The notes under the pieces were generated by a model. That model was not told the origin of the DNA and ran no database searches. It was given only the letters and a program-made list of their open reading frames with translations. The translations under genes were made by a program, and so were the position numbers. 64,000 nt of DNA, taken from Fusarium oxysporum f. sp. lycopersici 4287. Taxonomy: Eukaryota; Ascomycota; Sordariomycetes; Hypocreales; Nectriaceae. Where the stretch lies: the NCBI RefSeq assembly GCF_000149955.1, contig NC_030986.1:4091333-4155332 (forward strand). Reading direction: 5' to 3'. This document shows, piece after piece, positions 22,339 through 34,356 of the stretch (positions are counted from its first letter, which is position 1; each line of letters starts with the position of its first letter).

Positions 22339-24652
22339 TCTGAAGAAGCGTCTAGCAGCTGCGTGCACCTGGCAGACAGGCAGATCTGGGTTCGCCCCAC
22401 TAAAAAAACTGCGTCTCCCAAACGATGCGCAACCTGAGATGGATCTTTGATTGCTTCTGGCTGATTCCTGATGAGGTATCAACACACAAGACCTCATCGT
22501 GTTTATTCCCGTAGCTTCCGTCTCTTCTCTCCAGATCTCACAGCTTCTCCTGGTACCCAGTGTCTTGTGCCTGATGCCCTGTGCTCATCTTACTGATGTC
22601 ATGTCCTCATAAACTTTTTGCTTCCCAAATCTTCCAGCGCGGGGCATCCGGGCAGGGATTAGAGCTTCATGTCCTGACTACATTTCTTGCAGTGCAAGCA
22701 TCACCTAGACAGCCGTACTGACTACTTTGCCCCACCAATCGACCTCATGTTGGACGGGTAGCTCCCTCTTCGTGCCCCTCCTCAGACGGCGCTCCCTCAT
22801 CTTCTGTCGCTCTTCTCTCTCTGGGGTTTAGCACTGCGAAAACTCTAGGTTGCCTCTTCATTATAGAGCGTCATAACGGGATCCGGATAATTTTGTGGCA
22901 ATCAATGGGAAAATTCTGATAATCGAGACTTTGGCAAAGTCGGTTTATTGAGATTTGCTCCGAAAGAATCAAGAATGCGCCTGTCGTCCAGCCAGAGGTC
23001 TTGGATGCCTGGTTATGGTATCCAACAGACAGCGTATGTCCATGTGTTGGCTACTGCTACTTGAGTTGCTTCAACTGATTGGAAGCGTGTTATTCGTGAT
23101 GCAGCAGGCCTGTTTTCCTACTTGGTGATGCTTCAATAGTGGTCCACGTATCTACAGTAGTATCATTCATTATCTTATCACAATGCCATGGCCATTAATT
23201 GAATACATCAATCGCATGGCGTTTCTCAGTCAGATATCCGCCTCCCAGGCATGTAGAGTGACCAATGCTTACTGCGCGATTCATCATCCCCAACAACCCT
23301 GCCTGTATCTCGATCGTAGTCTATCAGGCCGAAATCGATATGACCTTGTACCCAACCAGCCAATGTTGAAGCTCAATTGCTCGCCGTATGTCGATAACCG
23401 TGATGAAAGCATATGACCTTCACGCAGTTGACCCCATTATTTTTCTCCGGGTGGATCCAAATCTCCAAACTCTTCCTTTGTTGTCTTTCGTTTCCTTTGC
23501 CTCCATCTTTTCAACGAACTGACTTTGTTTTCCTAGCGCTTCCATGGCTCTCTGCGCATCCACTTGGGCTCACAAGACCCCAGGGCTGAGGCGTGGCGTA
23601 GGAATTCAAGGGGCCCCTCTGCCCAGTTAGCTGTTTATCTGGCAATGTTGGTTGTCAGGCAACTGGTAGAACCCCTGAGGCCCATTTCAAGCTAGCATGT
23701 GTAATCAGTCTCGTCGTTGGGCTTTGGGTTTCACAGCGGCAGCCTCATCAAGGCACCGACTGTACCTTACAGCTTAGGTACAGCTGGTAGACAGGTAGCT
23801 CAGAGCACAACAGCTCATCCTGACAGGGCAATCGTGGTGCCAATCGTTGTTTACACTGGCCTCATTTCGATATCTTCCTCATTCTTCTTCCTTCTCTATG
23901 GGGCAGTTGCCTCTCGGCTTCTGTTCTCGCTTGGAGGCGACCCCGAACAATTGGATCGTATGTGGGGTTCCATGTCGTGATTAGCTCCATCTAGAAACCG
24001 GCTTGTCTGTGGTTGCATGGTTGCATGGATCCACGCTTCCTGACTTGCGTTTACCCTGGAGCTTCCAACACCCGTTTTGGGACATTTAGACAGCATTATG
24101 ATGAATGATATCCTCAAGTCTACTGATTTTTCTGTGATAGATCAAGATTGGACTAATGGGTTTTCGAATTTGTGCTGTGATATTCGGTACAACTCTTTTT
24201 GCAAATGTTGCTTCAGGCGAGACCTGTCGCCGGATATTTGATATGACGCTTCAGCCGTGATAATTTTAGACACATGATTTTGTTCAGAGTCTATTACTCA
24301 GCGTCAAGGAACGGCAAAACTGAACCGAATCTAGGGATATAAGCTCAAGGCATTCACTAAGAGTCAACTTGATATTGTAAACTGCCATCAAGCCCGTTAT
24401 CCGCTGCATCGGAAGCAACCACGCATTGGAACAGTTATGACATATGTAATGCAACTGGTATAAGTCTCGAAAGCTCTATTCTAAATATACACTATCCCCA
24501 CACGTCGAGATCCGTCTGAACGCATGGGCTTCCCGTCCCCTGTCGGTATTTGCTAGAAGTGCCCAATGGAGGTAGAGCTCATGTGAGACTATAGACTAAG
24601 GTATCTATGTGGTTCTTCTCGTCTATTCACTTCGCTTATATTCAAGGCCAGG

Positions 24653-25468
24653 CTATTGCCTTGCGATGAACCCCGGCAGATCGTGTTCTTCGATCATCAG
24701 TATTGACTTATCCGCCATCCTCGAACTTGTCTCGGTTGCTGATCCACCCAAGAAACCATTCCATATCTTCTGCATTACGTTATCTGTACTCAACAACTTA
24801 CTTCCTTTCAAAGCCTCCTCATCCTTTTCACCTACCACCAGCAGCACCTTCTTCGCAGCAGGGAAACCATCGACAACGTGCCACAAGCATCCAAACACCT
24901 GATCACTTTCCTGCTCCGCGTAGCCGAGCTCCGAGAGAACGCAGGCGAGATGCTTGACCCTGTGGGTGTCTTCACGTCGTAAGAAATACACCATTGCCGA
25001 GTTGAAACCGTAGATATCATATGCCTCTAGTTCACCTGCAAGATATACAGCGTCAAGGGCGAAATTGAACCAGACGCGCGGCGGTTCAGATACGGGCGTA
25101 TCTGAAAGGAGCTTGGATATGCGCCAGCCAAAGGCAAGCTCATAATGCTGTAAGGCTAGATATCGCGCCTCGCGGTTGATGTGCAACAATACAGGCACCG
25201 ATCTTCCATGCGACCGTTGATTCAACTCATAAAGTCTCTGATCAAGCCGCTCATCGCGTTGAAGACAGCAGACGACGATAATGCGGGGTTGAACGAGGCA
25301 TGACCATATCCGTAGACGCAGCTCAGGCGGTAGTTGTGCGAATTGAGGAAATGCGGTGAGAGTGGATGACGAGTTGACTTGTGAGGAGAGACCATCGTCA
25401 AAAGTGCGAAACTCGAGCCAAAACGTTGGATTTGGGCTTTGCTCTTCCTCGGTATCGATATCGCTCAT
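24653..25468 (-). CDS. 2EXR domain protein
   Basis: Single-exon gene for 271 residues. The two conserved blocks that define the fungal 2EXR family are present: FPQFAQLPPELRLRIWSC near residue 40 and LLHINREARYLALQHY near residue 105. A segment with HRVKHLACVLSELGY follows. 2EXR proteins are abundant in Pezizomycotina, often in expanded families, and their molecular role is not known; the first block looks somewhat like an F-box start but I would not call it one. No signal peptide, membrane helix or catalytic motif is visible. It stands alone between two gene-poor stretches. Confidence 0.85.
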   Translation of the reverse strand: MSDIDTEEEQSPNPTFWLEFRTFDDGLSSQVNSSSTLTAFPQFAQLPPELRLRIWSCLVQPRIIVVCCLQRDERLDQRLYELNQRSHGRSVPVLLHINREARYLALQHYELAFGWRISKLLSDTPVSEPPRVWFNFALDAVYLAGELEAYDIYGFNSAMVYFLRREDTHRVKHLACVLSELGYAEQESDQVFGCLWHVVDGFPAAKKVLLVVGEKDEEALKGSKLLSTDNVMQKIWNGFLGGSATETSSRMADKSILMIEEHDLPGFIARQ

Positions 25469-26204
25469 ATTTATTATTGGTTACAAGGGTGTCGGTCAAT
25501 TGGTTAAAAGAGGTGGACTTTACGATACGATATGAGCTGATTATAGAGGATATAAAAGAATGATAAAGCGAATGATCTGTGATGGTTAGTGGGGTGAAGA
25601 GAAGTGAAGAAAAGAGAGTGTTTTCCTGTAATATTCCTAGATTCAAGGTCAGGCGATTTATCTCCGCGAGCTTCCACTATCTCAGCGAATCACTGTTTGG
25701 TTTCAAATTGGATCCAGATACGCGCAAGCCGTTGGTGATTCGCGGATATGAACGACCACCTTCGTCCCTCGATTATTTCAAAGAAACTTGATTTTGGTAC
25801 TCATTCATTCACAAGGCTCTTCGAAATTTATCCTCTTATATAATTTAGATTTATTCGATTATCTCCTGACCGAGAGTGATGCGGCTCGTGAACCTCACTA
25901 CCCCTTCACCAACGGCTAGGGTAAAGAATCATAGTTGAGAGAAACCCGAGATACATTTTTGTATCCATGGACAATGTAAAAGCAATACGCGGCATGAAAT
26001 AATTTAATAACATGAATCACGTTCTGGAATTGTATGCAAATACGACAGTGATGGCTCAAGACACTCAGAGGCATGGGCCTGAACGATGATGATTAAGTCT
26101 AATCCAGTTCTATATTCATATAGGAAATTCTAAACGCTAAATTATATTCTAACTGTAGTATCTTCTACCCGTCTGAAGCTTCATCTCTCCATACCCCCAG
26201 GGGC
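25469..26204. other. intergenic region
   Basis: Upstream of the 2EXR gene and downstream of the MFS gene. A/T-rich in the middle; no gene recognised. Confidence 0.55.
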
Positions 26205-28436
26205 TTATACCTGAGGGGAACCCTGCAAAGGTCTCGAGGCGTTGACGCTCTGATCAGAAGCTACAGCCTCTGACCATGTTCCACTGTGTGAGCTGTTGAG
26301 CCTATATGCATTCTTCTCGATCTTCAACTTTTCCTGGCCTCGTACCAGCTTGAGCAGATAAGAGCCCTTCACCACGATGTCCGTAGGACCATCCTCTCCA
26401 GGGGGGCCTTGTCCGAGCTTGACGTTTCCAATGAACCAAGTAATTGGGAATGCCTGATACTGAATCAGTTCCTATCCAAGATATGAAAAAATTCCAGAAC
26501 TTACCAGTGCGACGGGAGGAGTAATGGCGACAAACGCCCAGACAACACCCATCTTGGCTTGATGAACAGCCTGTTCATTTGCTGCACCACCAGACGAAGA
26601 ATGTACGCTGCTGAAGTCGCTATGAGAGTCGAGCCCAGAAGTGTTGTTGAAGACTGTAGACATGATAGTCAAACCGATAGTACCGCCAAAAGGGATGGCA
26701 ACTGCCATGAGTCCAATGACAGAGGCGCGCAAGTGTCGAAAAAGACCAATGCCATGAAGTGGCGAAGCCATGAAACGCATACCACTACCGCAGCCAACAA
26801 GGGCCATCATTCCATAGATGACGCTCAGTCTGTTCGCGTAGATAGCCCATGCAAGAACGCCCAGACCCACAGCTTCGGTGAGCGTTCCCAGAAAGATACA
26901 GGGAAACGTCATGCGTGGCCACTTGTTGCACATGAAGGAGCAGATATAAACACCAGCTGTGAAGGTATCAATACGTAATTCAAGTCACAAACATCATATG
27001 AAACGAACCTCCAAGACCAGGGACAAAGTAGAGAAGTTGGACACCAGCCTTGTCAGAGTCGTAACCCTAAAGACCATTAGCAAGGAGTTCGTGTGTTGAT
27101 TCGAATAAGACTTACCCTGACTGCAATAAAGTAGATGTTACAGAAATAGAGTACCTTGACAAGTCAGAAAGGGAACGGCCAACGGCAAACGATAGTCTTA
27201 CAGCATACATGCCAATTCCTGTGGCACACTCGCAATAAAAGAGAAGTCCGATATCACGATTTGAGATTAGTTCCCAAGGGAGCATTGCTCTTTGCCAGGG
27301 TAGCTTCTCGGCCATGGTATTTCCAGGGGAAAGGAGATACTCCCAGTAACAGAAAACGCCAGCAAAGATGATACCAAGCACCAGAGGAACAATGACAGCG
27401 GGTGATGACCAAGAATATGTCGCGCCACCCCAAGTCAAAGCCAGAATAACGAGACCAAAGCCAAGGATGAAAAGAAGCTGGCCACCAACATCAACAGTCT
27501 TGAGTCGGGCAACGAATTTCGTTCGTCGGCCAGTTTCAGCTGTCTCGTTGAGCTCAGGGATGGGTTGAGGACCGAGAAGCTCCTTGCGTAGGACAAAGAA
27601 GACTATGATCAGAGCGACGGCGGCAATAGGGAGGTTGATGGCAAAGCACCATCTCCAGTCGGCATTTGTGAGGTATCCTAAGCTGATGTTAGCTGTTATC
27701 AAAGAGTGAACATGGCTTCAAGTGGTCTTACCACCCGACGACTGGGCCAAGTCCATACGAGACACCACCGACGAGTGAGAAAATAGCCCAATTCTTTGCA
27801 TTTTCTTGCAAAGAAACTCTATCGGCAAGAATAGTGCGAACAACGACATTGAGGCCAGCCGCAGCAAGTCCTTGAAATCCACGACCCAGAAGCAGAACTG
27901 GGAAGGCATTTGTAGGGGCCCCAGTACACAGCGCACTACCAATGAGCATGAGGATAATGGCAGCATTGATAGAAGCGTTGCGGCCAAATACATCAGCCAT
28001 TTGAGCCCAGAAAGGGATGAATGCTGCAGATGTGAGGTTGAACGCTGAGACGATCCAGTTGAGCTGTGAGATCTCCCCGAAGTCCGACGCAATCCACGGA
28101 AGAGCACTGGCGATGCTGTTTCAAAGTGTCAGTTTCATTCTGCAATTTTCGGGTCTTTCCATACATTGTCGAGTCGAGTGCTTGAAGGGCAAAGGGTGCC
28201 ACTAGGCCGAGGATAATCTTCCATCGATATATCCTTGCGGCCTTCTTTTCTGATGCACATGCAACACATTTCCCGGACGAAGACTCATACGCTTCCATAT
28301 GTCGACATTGTGGTTGTTGAGGTGCTTGCTTAGTAGCGTCAGATCCCGTTTCTTGCAATTCCATGGGCGCCTGGTTTGTTTGCGCCTGTTTGCGCTGCTG
28401 ATTGGCCTTAATGGCCTTTCGAGCCAACGAGATCAT
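26205..28436 (-). CDS. major facilitator superfamily transporter, DHA2 (14-helix) drug:H+ antiporter-like
   Basis: Predicted 644-residue membrane transporter in seven exons: 28436-28165, 28115-27732, 27682-27202, 27154-27116, 27066-27009, 26956-26505 and 26453-26205. Exons of 39 and 58 nt are unusually small. Family features: RWKIILGLVAPFALQALDSTI opens the first membrane helix; MADVFGRN sits in the loop after helix 2; LLLGRGFQGLAAAGLN covers helix 4; WRWCFAINLPIAAVAL follows the antiporter motif. Many more hydrophobic helices follow, ending with a hydrophilic tail. Related proteins export toxins, drugs or secondary metabolites; the substrate here is unknown and no biosynthetic cluster is nearby. 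The junction of exons 2 and 3 is uncertain by a few residues: the canonical sites give VVGCLGYLTN where relatives read VVGGYLTN. Confidence 0.88.
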
Positions 28437-31400
28437 AGTGATATAGAAGATGCAAGAGGAGCCGATCGAGGGCCGTGCCAGTTAAAGGCTGAGGTATCGT
28501 TCACGGTCGAAGAGATTGAGTATTTGAGGAGATAAAATTATGATGTTCAACTTGAGATCGAGGCATGAAATCTGTTGATATTTATCCATCTTGGAGACAC
28601 CCTGAACAATATTGGAATCTCCATAACTGCTAATCGTTCGCATTCTCTCCTATCTACACACGTTACAGCTTGCGTAGAGCGTGGGTCCAAAGGGCGAAGC
28701 ATGCAACTCGCAAAGACAAGCAATCGAATGAGGTTTCCTATTCAAGAGGAATACGAGAAACCAAAACCAATAAGAAGTGTCAAAATGTTCCAACGCGGTG
28801 GGATTATTTGTCCGTAAGTTGATGCGAGATGAGGTTCGTAGGGCTGTGTTCGAACCGGGATGTAATCTCGAATGGCTAACTAGAAACGTTTAGTGCGTTG
28901 CTCGAATGGCTAACTCTTATGGGATATATTGTTCAACAATGTTATGCCGACTCACTTGGGCATCTCCATACGAGAGCTTCATAATGGATTTTGCTACTAT
29001 AACTCAATTGTACGGGCTACGGTATATGATAAGTTATCGCACTCGGAAAAGAGAGCCATCAATCATTATGACTGGTTAGTTATGTGTTCAATATTTCAAT
29101 TTCAAGACACAGGGGATCACAAAACATCACCATGTAGGGTTTCCAAACTTTCATATGGAGTAAACCATCCAAATTGCATTTCAAAAGAAATGTGCGGACG
29201 GCCAACCATTTGAACAAAATTGTCGGCGCCGGACCGATGCCTCTTTGCATTTTGCCGGCAGCGGACGGAGCGGAGCCGAAGATAGAGGACGGATCCGTGT
29301 TTGAGGACAGCCGAGACGCCGGGTGCCCGGAGTGCAAATAACATCATATCATATGGCAGTCGGTCGGTACTGGAATCTCAGAGCAAACAGCACAGTAGCA
29401 CATCGACGTGTCAACTCATCCGCAGAAGAAGACTGCAATAGGGCTAGTGCAGAAAGACAAGGACTGAACATATTAATCAACTAGGCCTTAGGTAAGGAGC
29501 AAGAAAACTTCTAACCTTTTGACTGGAAAGTACGGTTCACGGCAACACAGGTGCGACACAAAGACAGGGTTACCCCACGAGATTCCCCATCTTTCCCTTC
29601 CAATTACCTTCCTCAAAAACTGTCCTCAGTCAATTAACAACATCTACAAGCCCTTTCAATACAACAGGACGTCCCTACGCGCCACTCAAACCAACCCAGG
29701 GTGTTCTTATATTACCCACTCGCACTGGCACCTCAAAAGTCTGGCGTCTGGCTGCGGCTGCGGCGATCCCGCATTTGATGTGCTGCTCTCCACTGCGGGA
29801 GCGAGGGAGCCAAGGTGTCGGAGCATAGCTATGACGAAATAAGCTCTATCACTGCCATCCTTTGTCCTTTGTCCTTTGGACCGAACCGAAATAGGCCCTG
29901 GCTATCGAGTGCCAATATCTCTCCGTCGTTATACCCGTTACAGATCCAGACTGCCAAAACCATCGACAGCCGGGCTCCGTTGGCCCTCGGGAAATGCCAA
30001 GAGACCCCGGAAAATTACAAACTTAGCTTACACGGGCAATCGTAGGTTTCCAGTATGTCGTTTGCCTATGGCATGTGCTCTGCTCTTGCCGCACACCGAC
30101 AAGCATCACAAGCTCTTTTTGGCAATTGTCTTACCCATGGATGGCCCCGAGAAAAAGCAGAAGAATCTGGAGAGGAACAGTTCAAGTATCACAGCCAACT
30201 TCTAGAAGACGCAGCAATTTCCTTGCCTAGATAACACACTTCCTCTCAACTATTTAAGAAGCAAAGAAATGACGAAAGAATTAGCCTCGCCAAACCATCG
30301 TCAGCCCAGACTACAAGTGCGGCACATAATGCTGCGATTTGCTGCTCTTCACGAGCTGTCCACTTTAGCTCACCCATGACACCTAGCCATGGTGCACCAC
30401 GTACCTCCAAATTCGATAAAGGACACCAGACCATTAGACATAAGCGCTTGACTGTCCCTTTGAGACCTCACAATACCGCGTGCATGCAGAAAGAAAGACA
30501 AGCAATCACACAGTACCATTGCTTTTTTCTCTTTGCCACGTGAGAGGACCCCAACTGAGCGGTTTCCCCTCATCATACCCGCTTACTGAAATCTGGGGTT
30601 TGGGGTTATCATCAAGGCTTTTTTTTGCCTCTTTTTGATTGCTGGCCACTCCCCGTTGCGACGTTTGTGGAAGCGTTGAAGATATAGCATAATTCAGCCA
30701 GTCAAAAGCAGCCCATTTACCTCCAACTACCTTTGATAGTGGATCCTTTCTGGTCTAGGCTTCGATCTATCAACTCTACTTGTCGTCACGGTTGTGTCTG
30801 GCAACCATATTCTGCACATCCCGTCGTCCGAACCACCAACCTTATCACTTTATTGTTCGGGAAACGTCCGTAACGGTAAACTCACACTCAGAACCGGCGA
30901 CGCCTCGCGGCGAGCCGTTCTTAGGCTCTAGTCTACTACGTCGCCAGGTACTGCACCTCCTTCGCTTCTGCACGCCACCCGGTTGTCCTTACAAGATTCA
31001 TTACTGGGTAGCCTCATTGTCTTCATCCCGGTCTTTTCCCCTTATAACCTTCACGATACGGGCTCCAAATCCGGCACCGATCTCATCTTTACCGGCTCTC
31101 GTCTCTCGGGGATTTCTCGCTTTTCTGTACTAAACATTCTCTCCTGTTCTGGGTAAGTTCTATGCCAGACCCGTTTACCTCGATGTTCCCTGATCCCACG
31201 TTTCGGCACTGAGCACCTGTTCTTATCGGACTTGCGGAGGCGTTTCATTACTGCCAAATCCCGTCCTGTGCCTTCTTGTCCTATCATAGCCGTCGGCTGT
31301 TTTCACTCCCCAAGATGCTCTCCCTCACGTTCGGCTACCCCAGTATCCTGTACGCTGAGGGTGAAGTCCAGAGGGTGTGCATGGGGTGCATATAGGGTCC

Positions 31401-31662
31401 ACTTGACTCTTGTCTAAGTCAGCTCGGTCACAGTACTCTGCTTATATCAGAGCCATATGCCCTCTCAACTTGGCTGGTCTTGGCTATTGTACTCATCACT
31501 CATCTCCTCCCATTCAAGAAAGCACTTCGTGTAATGCCAAACTACTTCCTTCAAGAGGACTGTCATTACTTCTACCGAACCGCTCTCCGCGGACTCAACG
31601 TTAGCACAAGCGTGTCACCTCTCTACGCCTAAACTTCGTTTCCATCACTCCCGACTAACACC
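28437..31662. other. 3.2-kb gene-free region between MFS and carnitine acetyltransferase genes
   Basis: Divergent upstream regions of the two flanking genes. No protein-like ORF, tRNA or repeat family is seen. A 15-base perfect direct repeat is at 28867-28881 and 28901-28915. The last 900 bp before 31663 is pyrimidine-rich and probably promoter plus leader. Confidence 0.55.
28867..28915. repeat. short direct repeat, two 15-base copies
   Basis: CTCGAATGGCTAACT is present at 28867-28881 and again at 28901-28915, 34 bases apart start to start. Too short to assign to a mobile element; it could be a local duplication. Confidence 0.7.
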
Positions 31663-34356
31663 ATGACTCAAGTCCGCACTTTTACTCCTCCTCAGCCTCT
31701 TGGAGACAGGCTCTCTGACCCAACTTCTGCTCCAAAGCCTGCTGGTTCTACTGTTCCTCGAACTCTTCCCGATATTCCCGAGCTTGCTCAACCACGACGC
31801 AATTCTCCCCCCAGACTTAGCGGCGACTATACTCGTGTTCCAATGGCCAACTACAACGAGTCACGGAAAGATGGTGGTATCACTTTCTCTGGGCAGGACA
31901 AACTACCCAAGCTTCCCATCCCTGAACTCGAGGCCACCTGCAAGCGGTATCTTGAAGCTCTCAAGCCACTCCAGACAGCCCGGGAACATGCAGAGACACA
32001 GCATGCAGTAAACGAATTCCTGAAGAGCGATGGCCCCGAGCTGCAGGAGAAATTGAAGGCATATGCTCAGGGAAAGACGAGTTACATCGAACAATTCTGT
32101 ATGTCAGAACATACGTCTGATTTATAGCAAAGTACTAACTTTCATAGGGTATGATTCTTATCTCAACTTTGATAACCCTGTTGTTCTCAACTTGAACCCT
32201 TTCTTCTTGCTTGAAGATGATCCAACTCCCGCTCGCAATGATCAAGTCACTCGTGCTGCTTCTTTGGTCGTCTCATCACTTGAATTCGTTCGTGCAGTAC
32301 GAAAGGAGGAGCTTGCTCCAGACAAGGTCAAGGGAACTCCACTTTGCATGTACCAATTCTCGAGACTCTTTGGCACTGCGCGAGTTCCCACTGAGGAAGG
32401 ATGCCAAATCGAGCAAGATCCTGAGTCGAAGCACATCGTCGTCATGTGTCACGGCCAATTTTACTGGTTCGATGTCTTGGATGATAACTCAGATGTCATT
32501 ATGAGCGAGAAGGATATCTCCATCAACCTGCAGACCATTGTCGATGATGCAACCCAAGTTCCTATCCAAGACGCTGCCAAAGGCGCTGTGGGAGTCCTGA
32601 GCACCGAGAACCGCAAGGTATGGTCAGGCCTTCGAGATGTCCTAACTAGCGAGCCTGGTTCCAATAATGCGGATTCACTCGGAATTGTAGATACGGCCCT
32701 CTTCGTTCTTTGTCTCGACTACACAGAGCCCGCAGACGCTGCAGCCCTTTGCCAGAACATGCTTTGCGGTACCAGCGAGATCGAGAAAGGTGTTCAGATC
32801 GGCACATGTACTAACCGATGGTACGACAAGCTTCAAATCATTGTTTGCAAGAACGGAAGTGCTGGTATCAACTTTGAGCATACCGGTGTCGACGGCCACA
32901 CAGTTCTGCGATTCGCTAGTGATGTTTACACCGACACCATTCTTCGATTCGCCCGCACAATCAATGGCATGGCTCCTTCGCTCTGGGCATCTTCCAGTCC
33001 CGATCCCTCCAAGCGTGATCCAGAGAGTTTTGGAGATGTTAGTGTCACTCCTCGAAAGCTGGAGTGGGATATGATCCCTGAGCTCAGCGTCGCAGTTCGC
33101 TTTGCAGAGACTCGATTGGCAGATCTCATTGAGCAAAACGAGTTCCAGACTTTGGACTTCGGTCACTATGGAAAGAACTTCATCACTTCCATGGGCTTCT
33201 CTCCAGATGCCTTCGTTCAGATGGCTTTCCAAGCTGCATACTATGGGCTTTATGGTCGTGTTGAGTGTACATACGAACCAGCCATGACCAAGACGTTCCT
33301 ACACGGCCGAACCGAGGCGATCAGAACCGTATCGTCAGAGGTTGTTGAATTTGTCCAAGCCTTCTGGGCTGATAATCCTGTCGACGCCAAGATTGAGGCA
33401 CTCAGGAAGGCGTGCCAGAAGCACACCGCAAATACCCGACAGTGTTTGAAGGCCGAAGGCTGCGACCGACATCTCTACGCTTTGTTCTCTGTATGGCAGA
33501 GGAGCTTGGATGATGACCTTGACAGTGGTTTTAACAGCAATGGCTACTCTAGCCCAGGAGATGGATATTCCGACCAAGCAGGATCGCCCGTGGGAAGCCC
33601 AGAAAACGAGTCGCTCCCCTCTGTTGATGGCGTCGAAGTGAGGCCTACACGAGATCGCGGCTACAGCGTCAACTCGAGATCGCGCGACCAGAACCCCCTT
33701 CCCCTTCTGTTTGCTGATTCTGGGTGGGATAAGCTTAATAACACAATCCTTTCGACTTCCAACTGTGGTAACCCTTGTCTTCGCCAGTTCGGTTTCGGTC
33801 CCACATCAGGGGATGGTTTTGGGTATCGGGTATATCATCAAGGATGAAGGGCTCGCTATTTTGTGTTGCCAGCAAACACCGTCAGACAAAAACGCTTTGT
33901 TGACACCCTCGAGAGCTATCTTCTTGAGGTTCGTCGCATCCTACGTATCGATAACCGCAAGATGTCAACTTGAAAAAGTGAGCCGCGCTCGCGAGGTGGA
34001 AATCGAGAGACCCAAGCTCGTGAGCCGCATCAAGTCTAGAGGTCGCCCCATCACCGCTGTTGAGAGCCTGCGATCTGCGACTGGCACAACATCCCCCACC
34101 AACGAGAGTAGCACCTTTAGTGAAGATGACGAAATGGGCGGGTGTAAGTTTCTCCTCTTTCACCCTCAAGTCCTCTCAACGTAATGTACTAACTTGATAA
34201 CTAGATGGATTCTTCGACGCTGGTATGCTGTTGCAAGCTCTCAAGGCTCGCAACGAACAGTTTGAGTCGACCGATACGCGCGCTTCAGACAGGGCTGCAG
34301 CTGCTCAGGCTCGCCGCCGTGACATTGGAAAGAAGCTGAGACTGAGTGATTATTAA
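31663..34356 (+). CDS. carnitine O-acetyltransferase (YAT-like), carrying four apparent +1 frameshifts
   Basis: Choline/carnitine acyltransferase family enzyme that moves acetyl groups between CoA and carnitine for transport of acetyl units. Exons: 31663-32098, 32148-34143 and 34205-34356. Family features are clear: the N-terminal LPKLPIPELEATCKRYLEAL, then WYDSYLNFDNPVV, the catalytic His390 in INFEHTGVDGH, and STSNCGNPCLRQFGFGP near the C-terminal substrate site. No leader or peroxisomal tail is obvious, so a cytosolic YAT-type enzyme is likely. Between 33817 and 33977 the conserved reading passes through all three frames: one surplus base each in TTTTGGG (33817-33823), TTTT (33859-33862), AAAAA (33888-33892) and TTGAAAAA (33970-33977). 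Discounting these four bases gives 859 residues, and the terminal exon (GFFDAGMLLQALKARNEQF) then reads in frame. Sequence error is more likely than true decay. Confidence 0.88.

Larger units (their letters stand above)
21997..24652. other. HSP70 upstream region and gene-free stretch
   Basis: The left 500 bp is the HSP70 promoter and leader, with a heat-shock element and AGGGG/CCCCT motifs (listed separately). The rest, to 24652, shows no ORF that looks like a protein, no tRNA or 5S rRNA signature, and only a minor inverted repeat at 23761-23782. Confidence 0.55.

Noticed and set aside
28839..28875. tRNA-like GTTCGAACC at about 28848
   Set aside because: The flanking bases do not form a T stem and no matching D or anticodon arm is found upstream.
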